From Telmatospirillum sp. J64-1 (lineage in GTDB: Bacteria; Pseudomonadota; Alphaproteobacteria; Rhodospirillales; Magnetospirillaceae), in the NCBI RefSeq assembly GCF_006980715.1, contig NZ_SBHN01000005.1, positions 170,834 to 234,833 of the forward strand: 64,000 bases of DNA, written 5' to 3'. Of the stretch, positions 1 through 10,100 are shown one piece after another. The notes below the pieces were generated by a model that searched no databases, was not told where the DNA came from, and worked only from the letters and a program-made list of their open reading frames with translations. Both the position numbers and the translations under genes were made by a program. Positions within the stretch are counted from its first letter, which is position 1. The number at the start of each line of letters is the position of its first letter.

Positions 1-381
1 GCTGACCGGCACGAAGAGCGTCTGCGGCAGCCAGGGGGCTCGCAGGGCGGCGCAAAGATGGGTCAGAGCCCCATTGGACGAGCCGATGAAGACGGCGGGA
101 ACCGGCTTGCGCGGATACATCGAGACCGCCCAGCGTGCCAAATCCTCGCTTTGCAGCTTGTCGATATTCCGCTGCAACAGGGACTCCCCCCAGCCGCCGA
201 CGGTGTAAAAGATCTGGCGCGGGGTGAGCGGCATCATGTTGACCAGCGGCGTAAAGGCCTTCAATCCCGGCCACAGCCCCAGGGCCGGAAAGTCCTTCCC
301 CTGCAGGAAATGCGCAGTGGACCGCAAGAAGGCCGCGGCGGAATCGAAATTGGCGACATGGTTCGGCGGTGGCTTCCTCAT
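1..381 (-). CDS. Conserved hypothetical protein, C-terminus outside window
   Basis: Partial gene running off the left edge; 127 codons are visible. The ATG at 381 is preceded by AGGAG eight bases upstream; an in-frame ATG at 399 has no such site. The visible protein has no clear signal peptide. It contains a GSSNGA stretch after a predicted beta strand (residues about 104-109), resembling the nucleophile elbow of alpha/beta hydrolases, but that is only a weak resemblance. It lies just downstream of the SDR gene on the same strand (44-base gap), so the two may be co-transcribed. Function unknown. Confidence 0.6.
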   Translation of the reverse strand, partial: MRKPPPNHVANFDSAAAFLRSTAHFLQGKDFPALGLWPGLKAFTPLVNMMPLTPRQIFYTVGGWGESLLQRNIDKLQSEDLARWAVSMYPRKPVPAVFIGSSNGALTHLCAALRAPWLPQTLFVPVS

Positions 382-425
382 CAAGGCTGCTCCTGCCATG
401 GTCACGACAAAGGTTGAATTTCTCG

Positions 426-1445
426 CTAACGCTGCCTGTGCGCCGATTGCGACACATGCCGGTTCTGCCGGGTCAGGGCATACAGGCCGAGCGGCACTCC
501 GACCGCCAGCAGCAGGGCGGCGACGGTCTTGGCCCCGGAACCGCCGCCCGCCTTGCTCTGCTGCGCGATCCAGCCGCCCGATACGCCGTTCCAGCGCTGC
601 ATGGGTTCGGAAAGGTTGCCAGCGGTGCGGGACGAGGGCTGGTCGGCCAGGTGATCCTGCTCGACCATCTTGCCCATCATCTTCTCGGTCATGCCCGGCG
701 CCATGCCGTGCTGCAAGGCCAGCATCCGCCCCACGGAGCCGACGAAGACCTCGCGCTTGGGCTTGCGCGCCACCGAGACGATGGCATCGGCGACCATCTG
801 GGCCGGATAGACCGGGTTCATGGCCTTGACGGCCCGGCCGGTATAATTGGCGGCATGCTGGAACAGCGGCGTGTCGATGGTGGCGGGCAGCACGGTGCAG
901 ACCCGGATGCCCGGCGCATCCATCAATTCCTGGCGCAGGCTTTCCGAAAGGCCGCGGATCGCGAACTTGCTGGCGGAATAGGCGCTGGTATAGGGCTGAG
1001 CGACATAGCCGACCACCGAGGATACGTTGATCAGCGTGCCCCGGCCCTGCTCGCGGAAAGTGGGGATGACGGCACGGGCGCCGTAGTAATAGCCGAAGAG
1101 ATTGGTGCGGACGACCTGTTCCCAGGCCTCGCTGGGCGCTTCCTCGACGCGGCCGAACAGGGAAACGGCGGCGTTGTTGACCCAGACGTCGATCCGCCCG
1201 CACGCCTCGACGGTGCGGCGGGCCAGATTGTGCATCTGGCGTTCGTCGCAGACATCGGTGGGCACCACCATGGCCCGGCCGCCGGCTGAACGACATTCCG
1301 CCGCGACTTCCTCCAGCCCATCCCGGCGGCGAGCCGCCAGGATGACGGTAGTGCCCTGTTCGGCGAAGGTCCTGGCAGTGGCGCGGCCGATCCCGCTGGA
1401 GGCGCCGGTCACCACCGCCACCTTGTCGTCCGGACGATTACCCAT
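426..1445 (-). CDS. SDR family oxidoreductase with C-terminal membrane segment
   Basis: NAD(P)-dependent short-chain dehydrogenase, 339 aa. The classical motifs are visible: TGASSGIG (cofactor loop, about residues 13-20), NNAA, and YSASK (catalytic Tyr and Lys). It is about 90 residues longer than a minimal SDR. The extra C-terminal part ends in a hydrophobic helix (AALLLAVGVPLGLYAL) followed by a basic tail, suggesting membrane anchoring. The start at 1445 was chosen because GGAGG lies seven bases upstream; an ATG at 1469 lacks a site. The substrate cannot be told. It precedes the partial hypothetical gene on the same strand. Confidence 0.9.
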   Translation of the reverse strand: MGNRPDDKVAVVTGASSGIGRATARTFAEQGTTVILAARRRDGLEEVAAECRSAGGRAMVVPTDVCDERQMHNLARRTVEACGRIDVWVNNAAVSLFGRVEEAPSEAWEQVVRTNLFGYYYGARAVIPTFREQGRGTLINVSSVVGYVAQPYTSAYSASKFAIRGLSESLRQELMDAPGIRVCTVLPATIDTPLFQHAANYTGRAVKAMNPVYPAQMVADAIVSVARKPKREVFVGSVGRMLALQHGMAPGMTEKMMGKMVEQDHLADQPSSRTAGNLSEPMQRWNGVSGGWIAQQSKAGGGSGAKTVAALLLAVGVPLGLYALTRQNRHVSQSAHRQR

Positions 1446-1537
1446 CACAGCCCCTCCGGCCCGTTTCAATCGCTTTTCAGCCCTTGAAACAAACCAGGGA
1501 GGCCTTGGTTCCGCCGCGAATGGGATCAGATCGGAGT

Positions 1538-2359
1538 CTAGGGCTTCGCCACCAGATCCACGACCTCGACCACCTGCACGCAGATATAGGGATATTCGAA
1601 CATCTCCAGCCCCATGCGCGCGGCGGAGGTCATGATATGGACCGGCACCATGGGCGCGCTCAGGATATTGGCCGCCCAGCCTTCCTCGATACAGAGGCGA
1701 TAGGCGTCGGCGGGACCTTCCACATGCAAGGGGAAGCGCAGGGTCTGGCGATTGATGACATCCAGTCCGGCGGCCTCGAAATCGGGCAGCAGGTCCTCGA
1801 AGCTGTCCGGCACGTCGGATTTGGCGAAGCCGTTGTCGATGGCCTTGGCGATGAAGCGGCGCAGCGGATTGGGGCTGTGGCGGAACAGGCGGTCGAGCTG
1901 TTCATGCAGGCCGGCGGCGGAATGGTTGGTCGAGGTGACCAACGACATCACCCCACCCGGCGCCAGCAAGGCCCTCGCCTGTTTCAGAAGCTCCCGCCGC
2001 TTGACATAGGCCAGGATGAAATGGGCCAGCACCAGATCGAAGGAGCCATGCGGCAGGTGCGAGGCCGCCTCGGTGGCCGAAGCATGGACGGTGCGGAGAT
2101 TCTTGACCCGTGTTCGCGCCACGCCGAGCATGGCGGGCGAAACATCGACCCCCGTCATCTCCAACGGCAGCGACAGGCCGTCTTCGAGCATTTTCAACAG
2201 CGCGCCGTCGCCGACCCCAAGATCGACGACACGCAGGGTCTCCGTCCGCCCTTCTATGCGTTGCTGCAGGGCTTCAAGGATGACCCGGTTCTTGTCGGCA
2301 ATGATGCCGCTTGTGGAATTGTAGCCTTGAGCTACAAAATCGTGGACTCTTCGGCTCAT
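1538..2359 (-). CDS. Class I SAM-dependent methyltransferase
   Basis: Protein of 273 aa with the Rossmann-type SAM-binding motif I VVDLGVGDGALL (about residues 45-56), a motif II acidic strand (GVDVSPAML) and the LVLAHFILAYV post-motif region typical of class I methyltransferases. Soluble, no signal peptide. The ATG at 2359 follows AAGGGA. The substrate is not evident; the family includes small-molecule, quinone and lipid methyltransferases. It is transcribed divergently from the MFS gene at 2582, with about 220 bases of shared upstream region in which I recognise no operator. Confidence 0.85.
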   Translation of the reverse strand: MSRRVHDFVAQGYNSTSGIIADKNRVILEALQQRIEGRTETLRVVDLGVGDGALLKMLEDGLSLPLEMTGVDVSPAMLGVARTRVKNLRTVHASATEAASHLPHGSFDLVLAHFILAYVKRRELLKQARALLAPGGVMSLVTSTNHSAAGLHEQLDRLFRHSPNPLRRFIAKAIDNGFAKSDVPDSFEDLLPDFEAAGLDVINRQTLRFPLHVEGPADAYRLCIEEGWAANILSAPMVPVHIMTSAARMGLEMFEYPYICVQVVEVVDLVAKP

Positions 2360-2581
2360 TTCATCCCTTGTTCCTGGACCGCCACTTCAACAGGGCGTTA
2401 CTGCCTGGATCTCTCTCCCGACAGGGCAAAGACCCTCGCACAAACCCGCTCTTGGCGCAATTAGGCTTGAATCACAAAGAGCAAGAAGGCATGTGCGGAA
2501 GCGCGACCCCCTACCAAGCCTGCCCCGGCACCCACCTCTCCCGCGTATACTCGCCTGTTAAGATCGGATTGCCGAGTTAAA

Positions 2582-3832
2582 ATGAAACCACCTGTCCCAA
2601 TTTCCTCGGCATCGTCTGCTGAGACCCGGCAAGATGAAGTCACGCCTCGCGGCGGACTGCCGGTGGTCCTGGGCGTCGTCACCGGGGTACAGGTTCTGGC
2701 CACGCTGATCGTGCTGGCCCTGGCCACGATCGCCCCTTACGTGGCCGCCAGCCTGGGGATCGGTGCCGAGACCGTGGGATACCAGGTCAGCCTGATCTAT
2801 GGTGCCGCCGCCCTCGTCTCGGCTTTTGCCGGTACGGTCGTGCGCCGCTGGGGCGCCTGCGCCACCAGCCAGGCGGCGCTGCTTCTGGGAATGCTGGGCG
2901 GCCTTGGCGTCGCCTCGGGCAGTCTGGTCCTGACAGCGGTGGCGTCGGTGCTCATCGGAGCCGGCTACGGCCTGACCAATCCCGCCGCCTCGCATCTGCT
3001 GCACCGCATGACCCCGCCGAACCGGCGCAACCTGGTCTTCTCGCTGAAGCAGACCGGCGTGCCCATCGGCGGCATCCTGGCCGGGTTGCTGCTGCCGACG
3101 ATGACCGAAATGCTGGGATGGCAGGGCGCGCTGCTGGCCCTGGCAGTGGTCTATGGCCTGATGGCCGTCTCTCTGCTTCCCCTGCGCCCGTCCTGGGACG
3201 ACGACCGCCAGCCCGAGACGCCCCTGCGCGCCAATCTGCTGCAAGGCCCGCGCCTCGTCTGGCGCGAACCCGGGTTGCGGGCGCTGGCGGTCCTGGGCTT
3301 CTGCTTCTCTGCGGTGCAATTGTCGCTGGTGACCTTCACCGTCACCCTGCTGGTCAAGGATCTGGGCTGGTCGCTGGTGATGGCCGGCGGCGTCGCCGCC
3401 ATCGTCCAGGCCTGCGGGGCCGGGGCGCGTATCTTCTGGGGCCTGCTGGCCGACCGCCTGGGCGAGGGATTGAAGGTGCTGGCCGGGATCGGCCTTTTGT
3501 CCGTCATCGCCTCGCTGGCGACGACGGCCATCGCCCCCTCCTGGCCGGCCATCGCCGTGATCGCCCTGCTGGCCGCCTTCGGGATGTCGTCCATCGGCTG
3601 GAACGGCGTCTTCATGGCCGAGGTCGCACGCATCAGCCCGCGCGGCGATATCGGCAACGCCACCGGCGGCGCGCTGGTCTTCACCTTCGCCGGAGTCGTC
3701 GTCGGTCCTTCCCTCTTCGCCCTGCTCTTCGGACTACTGGGCAGTTATTCCGCCACCTTCGGCGCCATCGCGGTCTTCCCCCTGCTGGGCACGGTCATGC
3801 TGATGCGGGCGATCCGCCTGAGCCGACGCTGA
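2582..3832 (+). CDS. MFS transporter
   Basis: Integral membrane protein of 416 aa with about twelve hydrophobic helices and a central loop near residue 205 (RPSWDDDRQPETP). The Arg-rich cytoplasmic loop after helix 2 (VVRRWGA) and the later ADRLGEG loop fit the major facilitator superfamily. Secondary transport across the inner membrane is expected; the substrate cannot be inferred. The ATG at 2582 sits in an AT-rich leader with no strong Shine-Dalgarno. Convergent with the nemA-like gene, separated by a bidirectional terminator at 3835-3872. Confidence 0.85.
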   Translation: MKPPVPISSASSAETRQDEVTPRGGLPVVLGVVTGVQVLATLIVLALATIAPYVAASLGIGAETVGYQVSLIYGAAALVSAFAGTVVRRWGACATSQAALLLGMLGGLGVASGSLVLTAVASVLIGAGYGLTNPAASHLLHRMTPPNRRNLVFSLKQTGVPIGGILAGLLLPTMTEMLGWQGALLALAVVYGLMAVSLLPLRPSWDDDRQPETPLRANLLQGPRLVWREPGLRALAVLGFCFSAVQLSLVTFTVTLLVKDLGWSLVMAGGVAAIVQACGAGARIFWGLLADRLGEGLKVLAGIGLLSVIASLATTAIAPSWPAIAVIALLAAFGMSSIGWNGVFMAEVARISPRGDIGNATGGALVFTFAGVVVGPSLFALLFGLLGSYSATFGAIAVFPLLGTVMLMRAIRLSRR

Positions 3833-3834
3833 AA

Positions 3835-3872
3835 AAGAAAGGGCCGGAACATTGCTGTTCCGGCCCTCTTTT
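3835..3872. terminator. Bidirectional rho-independent terminator
   Basis: Perfect 10-bp stem GGGCCGGAAC / GTTCCGGCCC (3841-3850 and 3857-3866), loop ATTGCT. It is followed by TCTTTT on the plus strand and by a TTTCTTTTTC tract when read on the minus strand, so it can serve both convergent genes. Confidence 0.85.
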
Positions 3873-3874
3873 CC

Positions 3875-4978
3875 TTATTCCGCCACCTGGCGATCCAGGG
3901 TGGGATAGTCGATATATCCTTCCGCCCCGCCGCCATAGAAGGTCTTGGGATCGGGCTCGTTGAGGGGCGCCCCTGATTGCAGGCGCTCGACCAGATCGGG
4001 ATTGGCGATGAAGGGACGGCCGAAGGCGATCAGATCGGCTTCGTTGGCGGCCCGTGCCTTCTCGGCCAGCGTCAGGTCGTAGCCGTTATTGGCCATATAC
4101 GGGCCCTTGAAGATCTTGCGCAGTTTCTGCAGGTCGAAGCCGTTCTCGACCTCGCGCGGACCGCCGGTCGCGCCCTCGACCACATGCAGATAGGACAGGC
4201 CGAAGCGGTTCAGTTGCTCCACCGCATAGCTGAAGACGGCTTCGGGATTGCTGTCGGCGATGTCGTTGGCCGGGCTGATCGGCGAAAGGCGGATGCCGAC
4301 GCGGTCGGCGCTCCAGGTGGCGATCACGGCTTCGGTGACTTCGAGCATCAGCCGGACGCGGTTCTCGATGGACCCGCCATAACGGTCGGTGCGCTTGTTG
4401 GTCTTGTCGCGCAGGAACTGATCCAGCAGATAGCCGTTGGCGGCGTGAATCTCGACGCCGTCGAACCCGGCGCGCTTGGCGCATTCGGTGGCGTGGCGGT
4501 AATCCTGGATCAGGCCGGGAATTTCATCCAGTTCCAGCGCGCGCGGCGTCACATGGGGCTGGAAGCCCTGCTCGGTGAAGGCCTGGCCCTCGGGCTTGAT
4601 GGCGGAGGGCGCCACCGGCAGCGCGCCATCGGGCTGAAGCGACGGATGGGAGATGCGCCCGACATGCCAAAGCTGGCAGAAGATCAGGCCGCCCTTGGCA
4701 TGGACCGCATCGGTCACCTGCCGCCATGCCGCCACCTGCTCCTCGCTGTAGATACCCGGCGTGTAGGCATAGCCGCGGCCTTGCTGGGTAATATTGGTGG
4801 CTTCACTGATGATCAGCCCCGCCGAGGCGCGCTGGGCGTAATATTCGGCCGTCATCGCGGTGACCACGCCATCGCTCCCGGCACGGCTGCGCGTCAGCGG
4901 AGCCATGGCAATGCGGTTGCGCAAGGTGAAGGGGCCCAGTTTCACCGGGTCGAACAGGTCAGTCTTCTTCTCGGCCAT
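3875..4978 (-). CDS. nemA: Old yellow enzyme / N-ethylmaleimide reductase-like alkene reductase
   Basis: FMN-dependent (beta/alpha)8 oxidoreductase, 367 aa. Family marks: N-terminal FDPVKLGPFTLRNRIAMAPLTR, HVGRISHP, EIHAANGYLLDQFL (substrate-binding His/Asn) followed by KTNKRTDRYGGS, and the C-terminal phosphate-binding GRPFIANPDL. Members reduce activated C=C bonds, nitroesters and quinones using NAD(P)H. GGAG five bases upstream fixes the ATG at 4978. It lies 54 bases downstream of the TetR gene on the same strand, so co-transcription and induction by electrophiles, as for NemR-NemA, is plausible. Here the regulator resembles AcrR more than NemR. Confidence 0.92.
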   Translation of the reverse strand: MAEKKTDLFDPVKLGPFTLRNRIAMAPLTRSRAGSDGVVTAMTAEYYAQRASAGLIISEATNITQQGRGYAYTPGIYSEEQVAAWRQVTDAVHAKGGLIFCQLWHVGRISHPSLQPDGALPVAPSAIKPEGQAFTEQGFQPHVTPRALELDEIPGLIQDYRHATECAKRAGFDGVEIHAANGYLLDQFLRDKTNKRTDRYGGSIENRVRLMLEVTEAVIATWSADRVGIRLSPISPANDIADSNPEAVFSYAVEQLNRFGLSYLHVVEGATGGPREVENGFDLQKLRKIFKGPYMANNGYDLTLAEKARAANEADLIAFGRPFIANPDLVERLQSGAPLNEPDPKTFYGGGAEGYIDYPTLDRQVAE

Positions 4979-5032
4979 GATAACTCCTTCGACTGGCACA
5001 CGATCTGTCGCCGTGCCTTGAAGGGTGACGAT

Positions 5033-5689
5033 TTAATCCCGGACGGGACTTTGTGAAGAGTCTCCAGCCTCGGGAGCCCTGCGAAAAGAGCGGAACAGAT
5101 CTGCAAGGCAGGCACGCCCCGTCTGGACGATCTCGAAATTCATCCCATAGCGCAGCCAGTCCGAGAACAGGCCGGACATGAAGGACACAAATACCCGGCT
5201 GGCCGTTTCGGGCGTCCAGGCCGGGCTCAACATTCCCTGCTCCTGGGCCAGATGGAAGGCCTGCTTCACGTCGGTCAGCAGCTCTTCGTCCACATCGCGC
5301 TGACGCTCCAAGGCATAAAGCATCTCTCCGACATATTCGCAGCGGCAGGTCAGGATCGTGTAGATGCGCTGGCGCTGCTCGTCCTTGCTCAGCAAGTCCA
5401 GGCAGGAATAGACCGTCTCTTCCATCAATTGCAGAGGATCGGGATGACGGTCGGCGATGGCGCGTTGGAACATTTCCTCCTGCGGCAGCCGGACCCGCTC
5501 ATGCAATTCCTGGAACAGTTCCAGCTTGTTGCTGAAATGCCAATAGATCGCACCGCGCGTCACCCCGGCTTCCTTGGCGATCTGTTCCAGGGTGGTGCGC
5601 ATCACGCCATTCTCGAAGAAAATACGTTCTGCGGCCTCCAGAATCCTTTCCCGCGTTTCCGCAGCTTCCGCCTTGGTCTTACGTCCCAT
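5033..5689 (-). CDS. TetR/AcrR family transcriptional regulator
   Basis: Protein of 218 aa with an N-terminal helix-turn-helix (about residues 10-55): RERILEAAERIFFENGV, TTLEQIAKEAGVTRGAIYWHFSNKLELF. The rest is a helical ligand-binding domain as in AcrR/TtgR repressors of RND pumps. The start at 5689 (MGRKTK) gives the usual family length; an ATG 63 bases upstream lies beyond the operator-like palindrome and would add an unlikely leader. It is divergent from the RND efflux operon and upstream of the nemA-like gene, and probably controls one or both. Confidence 0.9.
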   Translation of the reverse strand: MGRKTKAEAAETRERILEAAERIFFENGVMRTTLEQIAKEAGVTRGAIYWHFSNKLELFQELHERVRLPQEEMFQRAIADRHPDPLQLMEETVYSCLDLLSKDEQRQRIYTILTCRCEYVGEMLYALERQRDVDEELLTDVKQAFHLAQEQGMLSPAWTPETASRVFVSFMSGLFSDWLRYGMNFEIVQTGRACLADLFRSFRRAPEAGDSSQSPVRD

Positions 5690-5702
5690 TCCCCTCAGCC
5701 TT

Positions 5703-5732
5703 GCATACTGACATTCATGCATGTATGTATGC
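5703..5732. promoter_or_regulatory. AcrR-like operator palindrome
   Basis: A 30-bp imperfect palindrome with GCATAC/GTATGC ends; 24 of 30 positions are symmetric. Read on the minus strand it contains TACATACAT...TGAATGT, close to the E. coli AcrR operator. It sits 14 bases upstream of the TetR start, so it likely gives autoregulation and may also act on the divergent pump operon. Confidence 0.65.
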
Positions 5733-6040
5733 GGCATTGCGACAAAAAGCAAAAGCTGTTGCTGCCCTCTCTCTTTTTGCTCCGGACAGCCCAGAATGAT
5801 GATCCCTCCTTCGTTCCTTGAATTCCCTAACCTTCCACGAAGACGGCATGGCGCGCCTTCCCTGACGAAGCGCGGCCAGGAACGGCAAGACGGACCGGAT
5901 CAGCCAGGCCAATTCCAGGCATATCACTGACGGTGCCTCCCCCAGGGATAGCAGCGAAAAAACTGACTGTTTCTCTTGCCTTCAAGTCCAAGTTGAGAAA
6001 GAACACTTGCGGGCTACAGCCATAGGATAGGCGAAGAACG
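5733..6040. other. Intergenic region upstream of RND operon
   Basis: About 300 bases between the operator at tetR and the adaptor gene. No convincing gene is seen; short open frames here lack ribosome sites. A weak sigma70-like pair (TTGAGA 5993-5998, TACAGC 6015-6020) lies just before the adaptor gene. Confidence 0.4.
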
Positions 6041-7168
6041 ATGAGAACCTCCATCACCGGATACCGCGCCGCCGCAGGGGCATTGGTCATGACGATCCTC
6101 CTCGCCGGATGCGGCGATGATGGCGGCGGCAATGCCCAAGCCCCGATGGGCGGCGGCCCCCGTGCCATGCCCGTCACCGTCACCACCGTCCAGGCCGAAG
6201 AGGTCCTGGTGCGCAACAATTACGCCGGACGCGCCCATGGCGCCCGCGCCGTGGAAGTGCGCGCGCGAGTCGGCGGCATCCTGGACGAACGCCTCTACAC
6301 GGAAGGCCAGGTCGTCGAGCAAGGCACCCCCCTCTTCCGCATCGACCGCGAACCCTTCGAAGTCGCCCTCAACCGGGCCGAAGCCGAGCGGGCGCGCGCG
6401 CAGGCCGAGCTCGAGCAGGCACGGCGGGAATGGAACCGCGTCTCGGAATTGTACGAACGCAACACCACCAGCGCCCGTGAACTCGACCGCGCCCGTTCCG
6501 CCGTCGAACTGGCCGAAGCCGCCATCAGACTGGCCGATGCCGGTGTCGCCCAGGCCCGCCTCGATCTCGGCTATACCCAGGTCGAAGCGCCCCTGTCCGG
6601 CGTGACCGGCCTGGAAGCCACGCCCGAAGGCAGCCTGGTCGAGCCGGGCAGCCTGCTGACCATCATCACCCAGCTTGATCCGATCCATGTGCGCTTCGCC
6701 CTGCCCCCGGCCCTTTCTTCCCGGAGCCAGGATAGCGAGCCCATGGCCGCGACCCTGATCCTGCCCGACGGCAATCCGCACGCCCATCCCGGCCAGGTGG
6801 ACTTCACCAACCGCACCGTCGATCCGACCACCGGCACCATCCAGGCCCGCGCGGTCTTCCCCAATCCCGAACATGCGGTGATGCCGGGCCAGTTCGTGCG
6901 CATCCAGCTCGAAACCCAGCGGATTCCCGAAGCCTTCCTGATCGATCCCTCCGCCGTGATCGAAGGGCCGACCGGTCCCGCCGTCTTCGTCATCGGCGAA
7001 GGGGATGTCGCCCAGGCCCGTCCCGTCACACTGGGCCCCATCGTCGAGGGCCGGCAGGTCATCCTGGAAGGATTGCAGAATGGTGACCGGCTGGTGATCA
7101 ACGGGCAGGTCGCCCTGCAGGACGGCGCACCGGTCGCCATCACCGAGACCCAAGGCGGAGCAGGCTGA
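6041..7168 (+). CDS. RND efflux periplasmic adaptor (HlyD/AcrA family) lipoprotein
   Basis: Protein of 375 aa. It has an N-terminal lipoprotein signal with lipobox LLAGC (Cys at residue 25), a lipoyl half-motif (VRARVGGILDERLYTEGQVVEQGTPLFRID), a helical hairpin of about residues 105-165 (NRAEAERARAQAELEQARREW...), the second lipoyl half (GYTQVEAPLSGVTG) and the beta-barrel/membrane-proximal domains. It links the inner-membrane pump to an outer-membrane channel. The stop overlaps the pump start by one base (TGATG). No TolC-type channel is encoded here. Confidence 0.93.
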   Translation: MRTSITGYRAAAGALVMTILLAGCGDDGGGNAQAPMGGGPRAMPVTVTTVQAEEVLVRNNYAGRAHGARAVEVRARVGGILDERLYTEGQVVEQGTPLFRIDREPFEVALNRAEAERARAQAELEQARREWNRVSELYERNTTSARELDRARSAVELAEAAIRLADAGVAQARLDLGYTQVEAPLSGVTGLEATPEGSLVEPGSLLTIITQLDPIHVRFALPPALSSRSQDSEPMAATLILPDGNPHAHPGQVDFTNRTVDPTTGTIQARAVFPNPEHAVMPGQFVRIQLETQRIPEAFLIDPSAVIEGPTGPAVFVIGEGDVAQARPVTLGPIVEGRQVILEGLQNGDRLVINGQVALQDGAPVAITETQGGAG

Positions 7169-10100
7169 TGGGACGGTTCTTCATCGACCGGCCGATCTTC
7201 GCGTCGGTCATTTCCATCATCATCGTCATCGCCGGTCTGGCCACGCTACGGGTCCTGCCCGTCGAGCAATATCCCGACGTGGTGCCGCCGCAGATCGTCG
7301 TCACCGCCCAGTTCCCCGGCGCCAGCGCCCAGGTACTGGCGAATTCCGTGGCCGCGCCGCTGGAACAGGAGATCAACGGCGTCGACAACATGATCTATAT
7401 GGAATCCAGCAGCACCGATGCCGGAAACCTGCAGATCACCGTGTCCTTCGAGATCGGCACTGACCCGGACCAGGCGGCGATCAACGTCAACAACCGCGTC
7501 CAGCGCGCCCTGCCCCGCCTGCCGCAACAGGTGCGCGACCAGGGCGTCAGCGTCGAGGCCCGCTCCACCAACATCCTGATGGTGCCGGTCCTGACCTCGC
7601 CCACCGGCCAGTATGACACGCTGTTCCTCAGCAACTACGCCCTGCTGAACGTTCTGGACGAGTTGGTGCGCCTGCCGGGCGTCGGCGACGCCTCGCTGTT
7701 CGGTGCGCAGGATTATTCCATGCGCATCTGGATGCGGCCCGACATGCTGGCCCAGTACGACCTGACGCCGGCCGATATCGCCGCCGCGATCCGTGAGCAA
7801 AATGCCCAGTTCGCCGCCGGTGCCATCGGCGCCGAACCGGCCCAGGAAACCCAGGCCTTCACCTTCTCGGTCTCCACCGAAGGCCAGCTGAGCACGCCCG
7901 AGCAATTCGAGAACATCATCCTGCGTGCGGGTCCGGAAGGGAATGTGCTGCGGCTGGGCGACGTCGCCCGCGCCGAGCTGGGGGCCCTGAGCTATGCCTT
8001 CTCGGCCACCTATAACGGCGAAGCGGCGGTGCCGATGGGCGTCTACCTCCAGCCCGGCGCCAATGCGCTGGACACCGCCCGTGCGGTGCGCGAGGTGCTG
8101 GAGGAACTGGCCCAGCGCTTCCCGCCCGGCATCGAATACGCCATTCCCTACGACACCACCGAATTCATCGACATCTCGATCCGCGAGGTGGTCATCACCC
8201 TGCTGATCGCCGTGGCCCTGGTGGTGCTCGTCACCTTCATGTTCCTGCAGCATTTGCGGGCGACGCTGATCCCCGTGGCGGCGATTCCGGTGTCGCTGAT
8301 CGGCACCTTCGCCGGGATGCAATTGCTGGGCTTCTCGGTGAACCTGCTGACCCTGTTCGGCCTGGTCCTGGCCATCGGCATCGTGGTCGACAACGCCATC
8401 ATCGTGATGGAGAACGTCGAACGCCTGATGCACGAGGAAGGAATGAAGGCCCGCGAGGGGGCCATCGTCACCATGCAGCAGGTTTCGGGCGCCGTCGTCG
8501 CCTCGACCCTGGTCCTGGTGGCGGTGTTCGCCCCGGTGGCCTTCCTGGGAGGGCTGAGCGGCGAACTCTACCGCCAGTTCGCGGTGACCATCGCCGTCTC
8601 GGTCACCATTTCAGGCGTGGTGGCGCTGACCTTGACGCCAGCCCTCTGCGCCATGCTGCTGGACAAGGAGACGAAGGAGCCCTCGGCCCCCTTCCGCCTG
8701 TTCAACCGCGGCTTCGATGCCGTAACCTCCGTCTTCTCCAAGACTGTCGACCTGCTGCTGCGCCATAGCGTGATCGGCGTGCTGCTGTTCGGCGTCGTCA
8801 TTGGCGGCGTACTGTTCCTGCTCGACCGTTTGCCCTCGGGCCTGGTTCCGCAGGAAGACCAGGGCGTGGCGCTGGTCGCCATGCAATTGCCGCCGGCTTC
8901 CTCCCTCAGCCGTTCGGAAGCGGTGCGCGACGCCCTGGCCGAACAGCTCGTCGCGATGGACGAGATCCAGGACTTCACCGCCTTCGCCGGCTTCGACATC
9001 CTGACCTCGTCGCTGCGCACCAATGCCGGTGTCGGCTTCGCCAACCTGACCGATTGGAGCGATCGCCGCGCCGCCGAACAGGCCGCCAACGCCATCGCCA
9101 TGCAGATCATGGGCGTGGGGGCCGGCATACAGGAAGCCAATGTCTTCGCCTTCGTTCCGCCGCCGATCATGGGCCTGTCCCTGACCGGGGGCGTGGAAGG
9201 CTATCTGCAGATCCGCGGCGACGTCACCGAACAGGAGATCAACGCCATCGCCCAGCGCGTGGTGGCCGCCGCCAATGCCCGTCCGGAACTGGTCAATGCC
9301 CAGGCAACTCTGGACACCTCCATTCCCCGCTTCCAGGCCACGGTCGACCGCGAACAGGCCAAGGCCATGGGCGTGCCGATCGACCAGATCTATCAGGCGA
9401 TGCAGAGCACCTTCGGCTCGCTCTATGTCAACGACTTCACCTTCCAGGGCCGCCTGTGGCAGGTGAACCTGCAATCCGAAGCCGATTTCCGCAGCAATCC
9501 GGAAGACCTGCGGCGGGTCTATGTGCGTGCCGCCGACGGCGCCCTGGTACCGCTCGACACCCTTGTCACGCTCGAACGCACCGCCGGGGCCGACATCTTC
9601 AACCGCTACAATCTGTTCTCGGCGGCCAAGGTCATGGCCGATCCGGCCCCCGGCTACACCTCCGGCCAGGCCAAGGCGGCCCTGGAACAGGTGGTGGCGG
9701 AACTGAGTACGGAACAGGAGACGGTGCTCGGCTGGATCGGCGAAGCCTTCCAGCTGGACGCCGCCGCCGGTGCCGGCACGACCGCCTTCGGCCTGGGCCT
9801 GCTGATGGTCTTCCTGATCCTGGCGGCACAGTACGAACGCTGGACCCTGCCGCTGGCGGTGGCGAGCGCGGTTCCCTTCGCCATCCTGGGGGCGGCCCTG
9901 GCGACCTGGCTCAGCGGCTTCCCCAACGACGTCTACTTCCAGGTGGGGCTGCTGGTGCTGATCGGCCTGGCCGCCAAGAACGCGATCCTGATCGTCGAGT
10001 TCGCCGCCCAGAACAAGCGCACCGGCATGACCGCGACGCAAGCCGCCAGCGCGGCCGCCCGCCAGCGCTTCCGCGCGATCATGATGACCGCCCTGACCTT

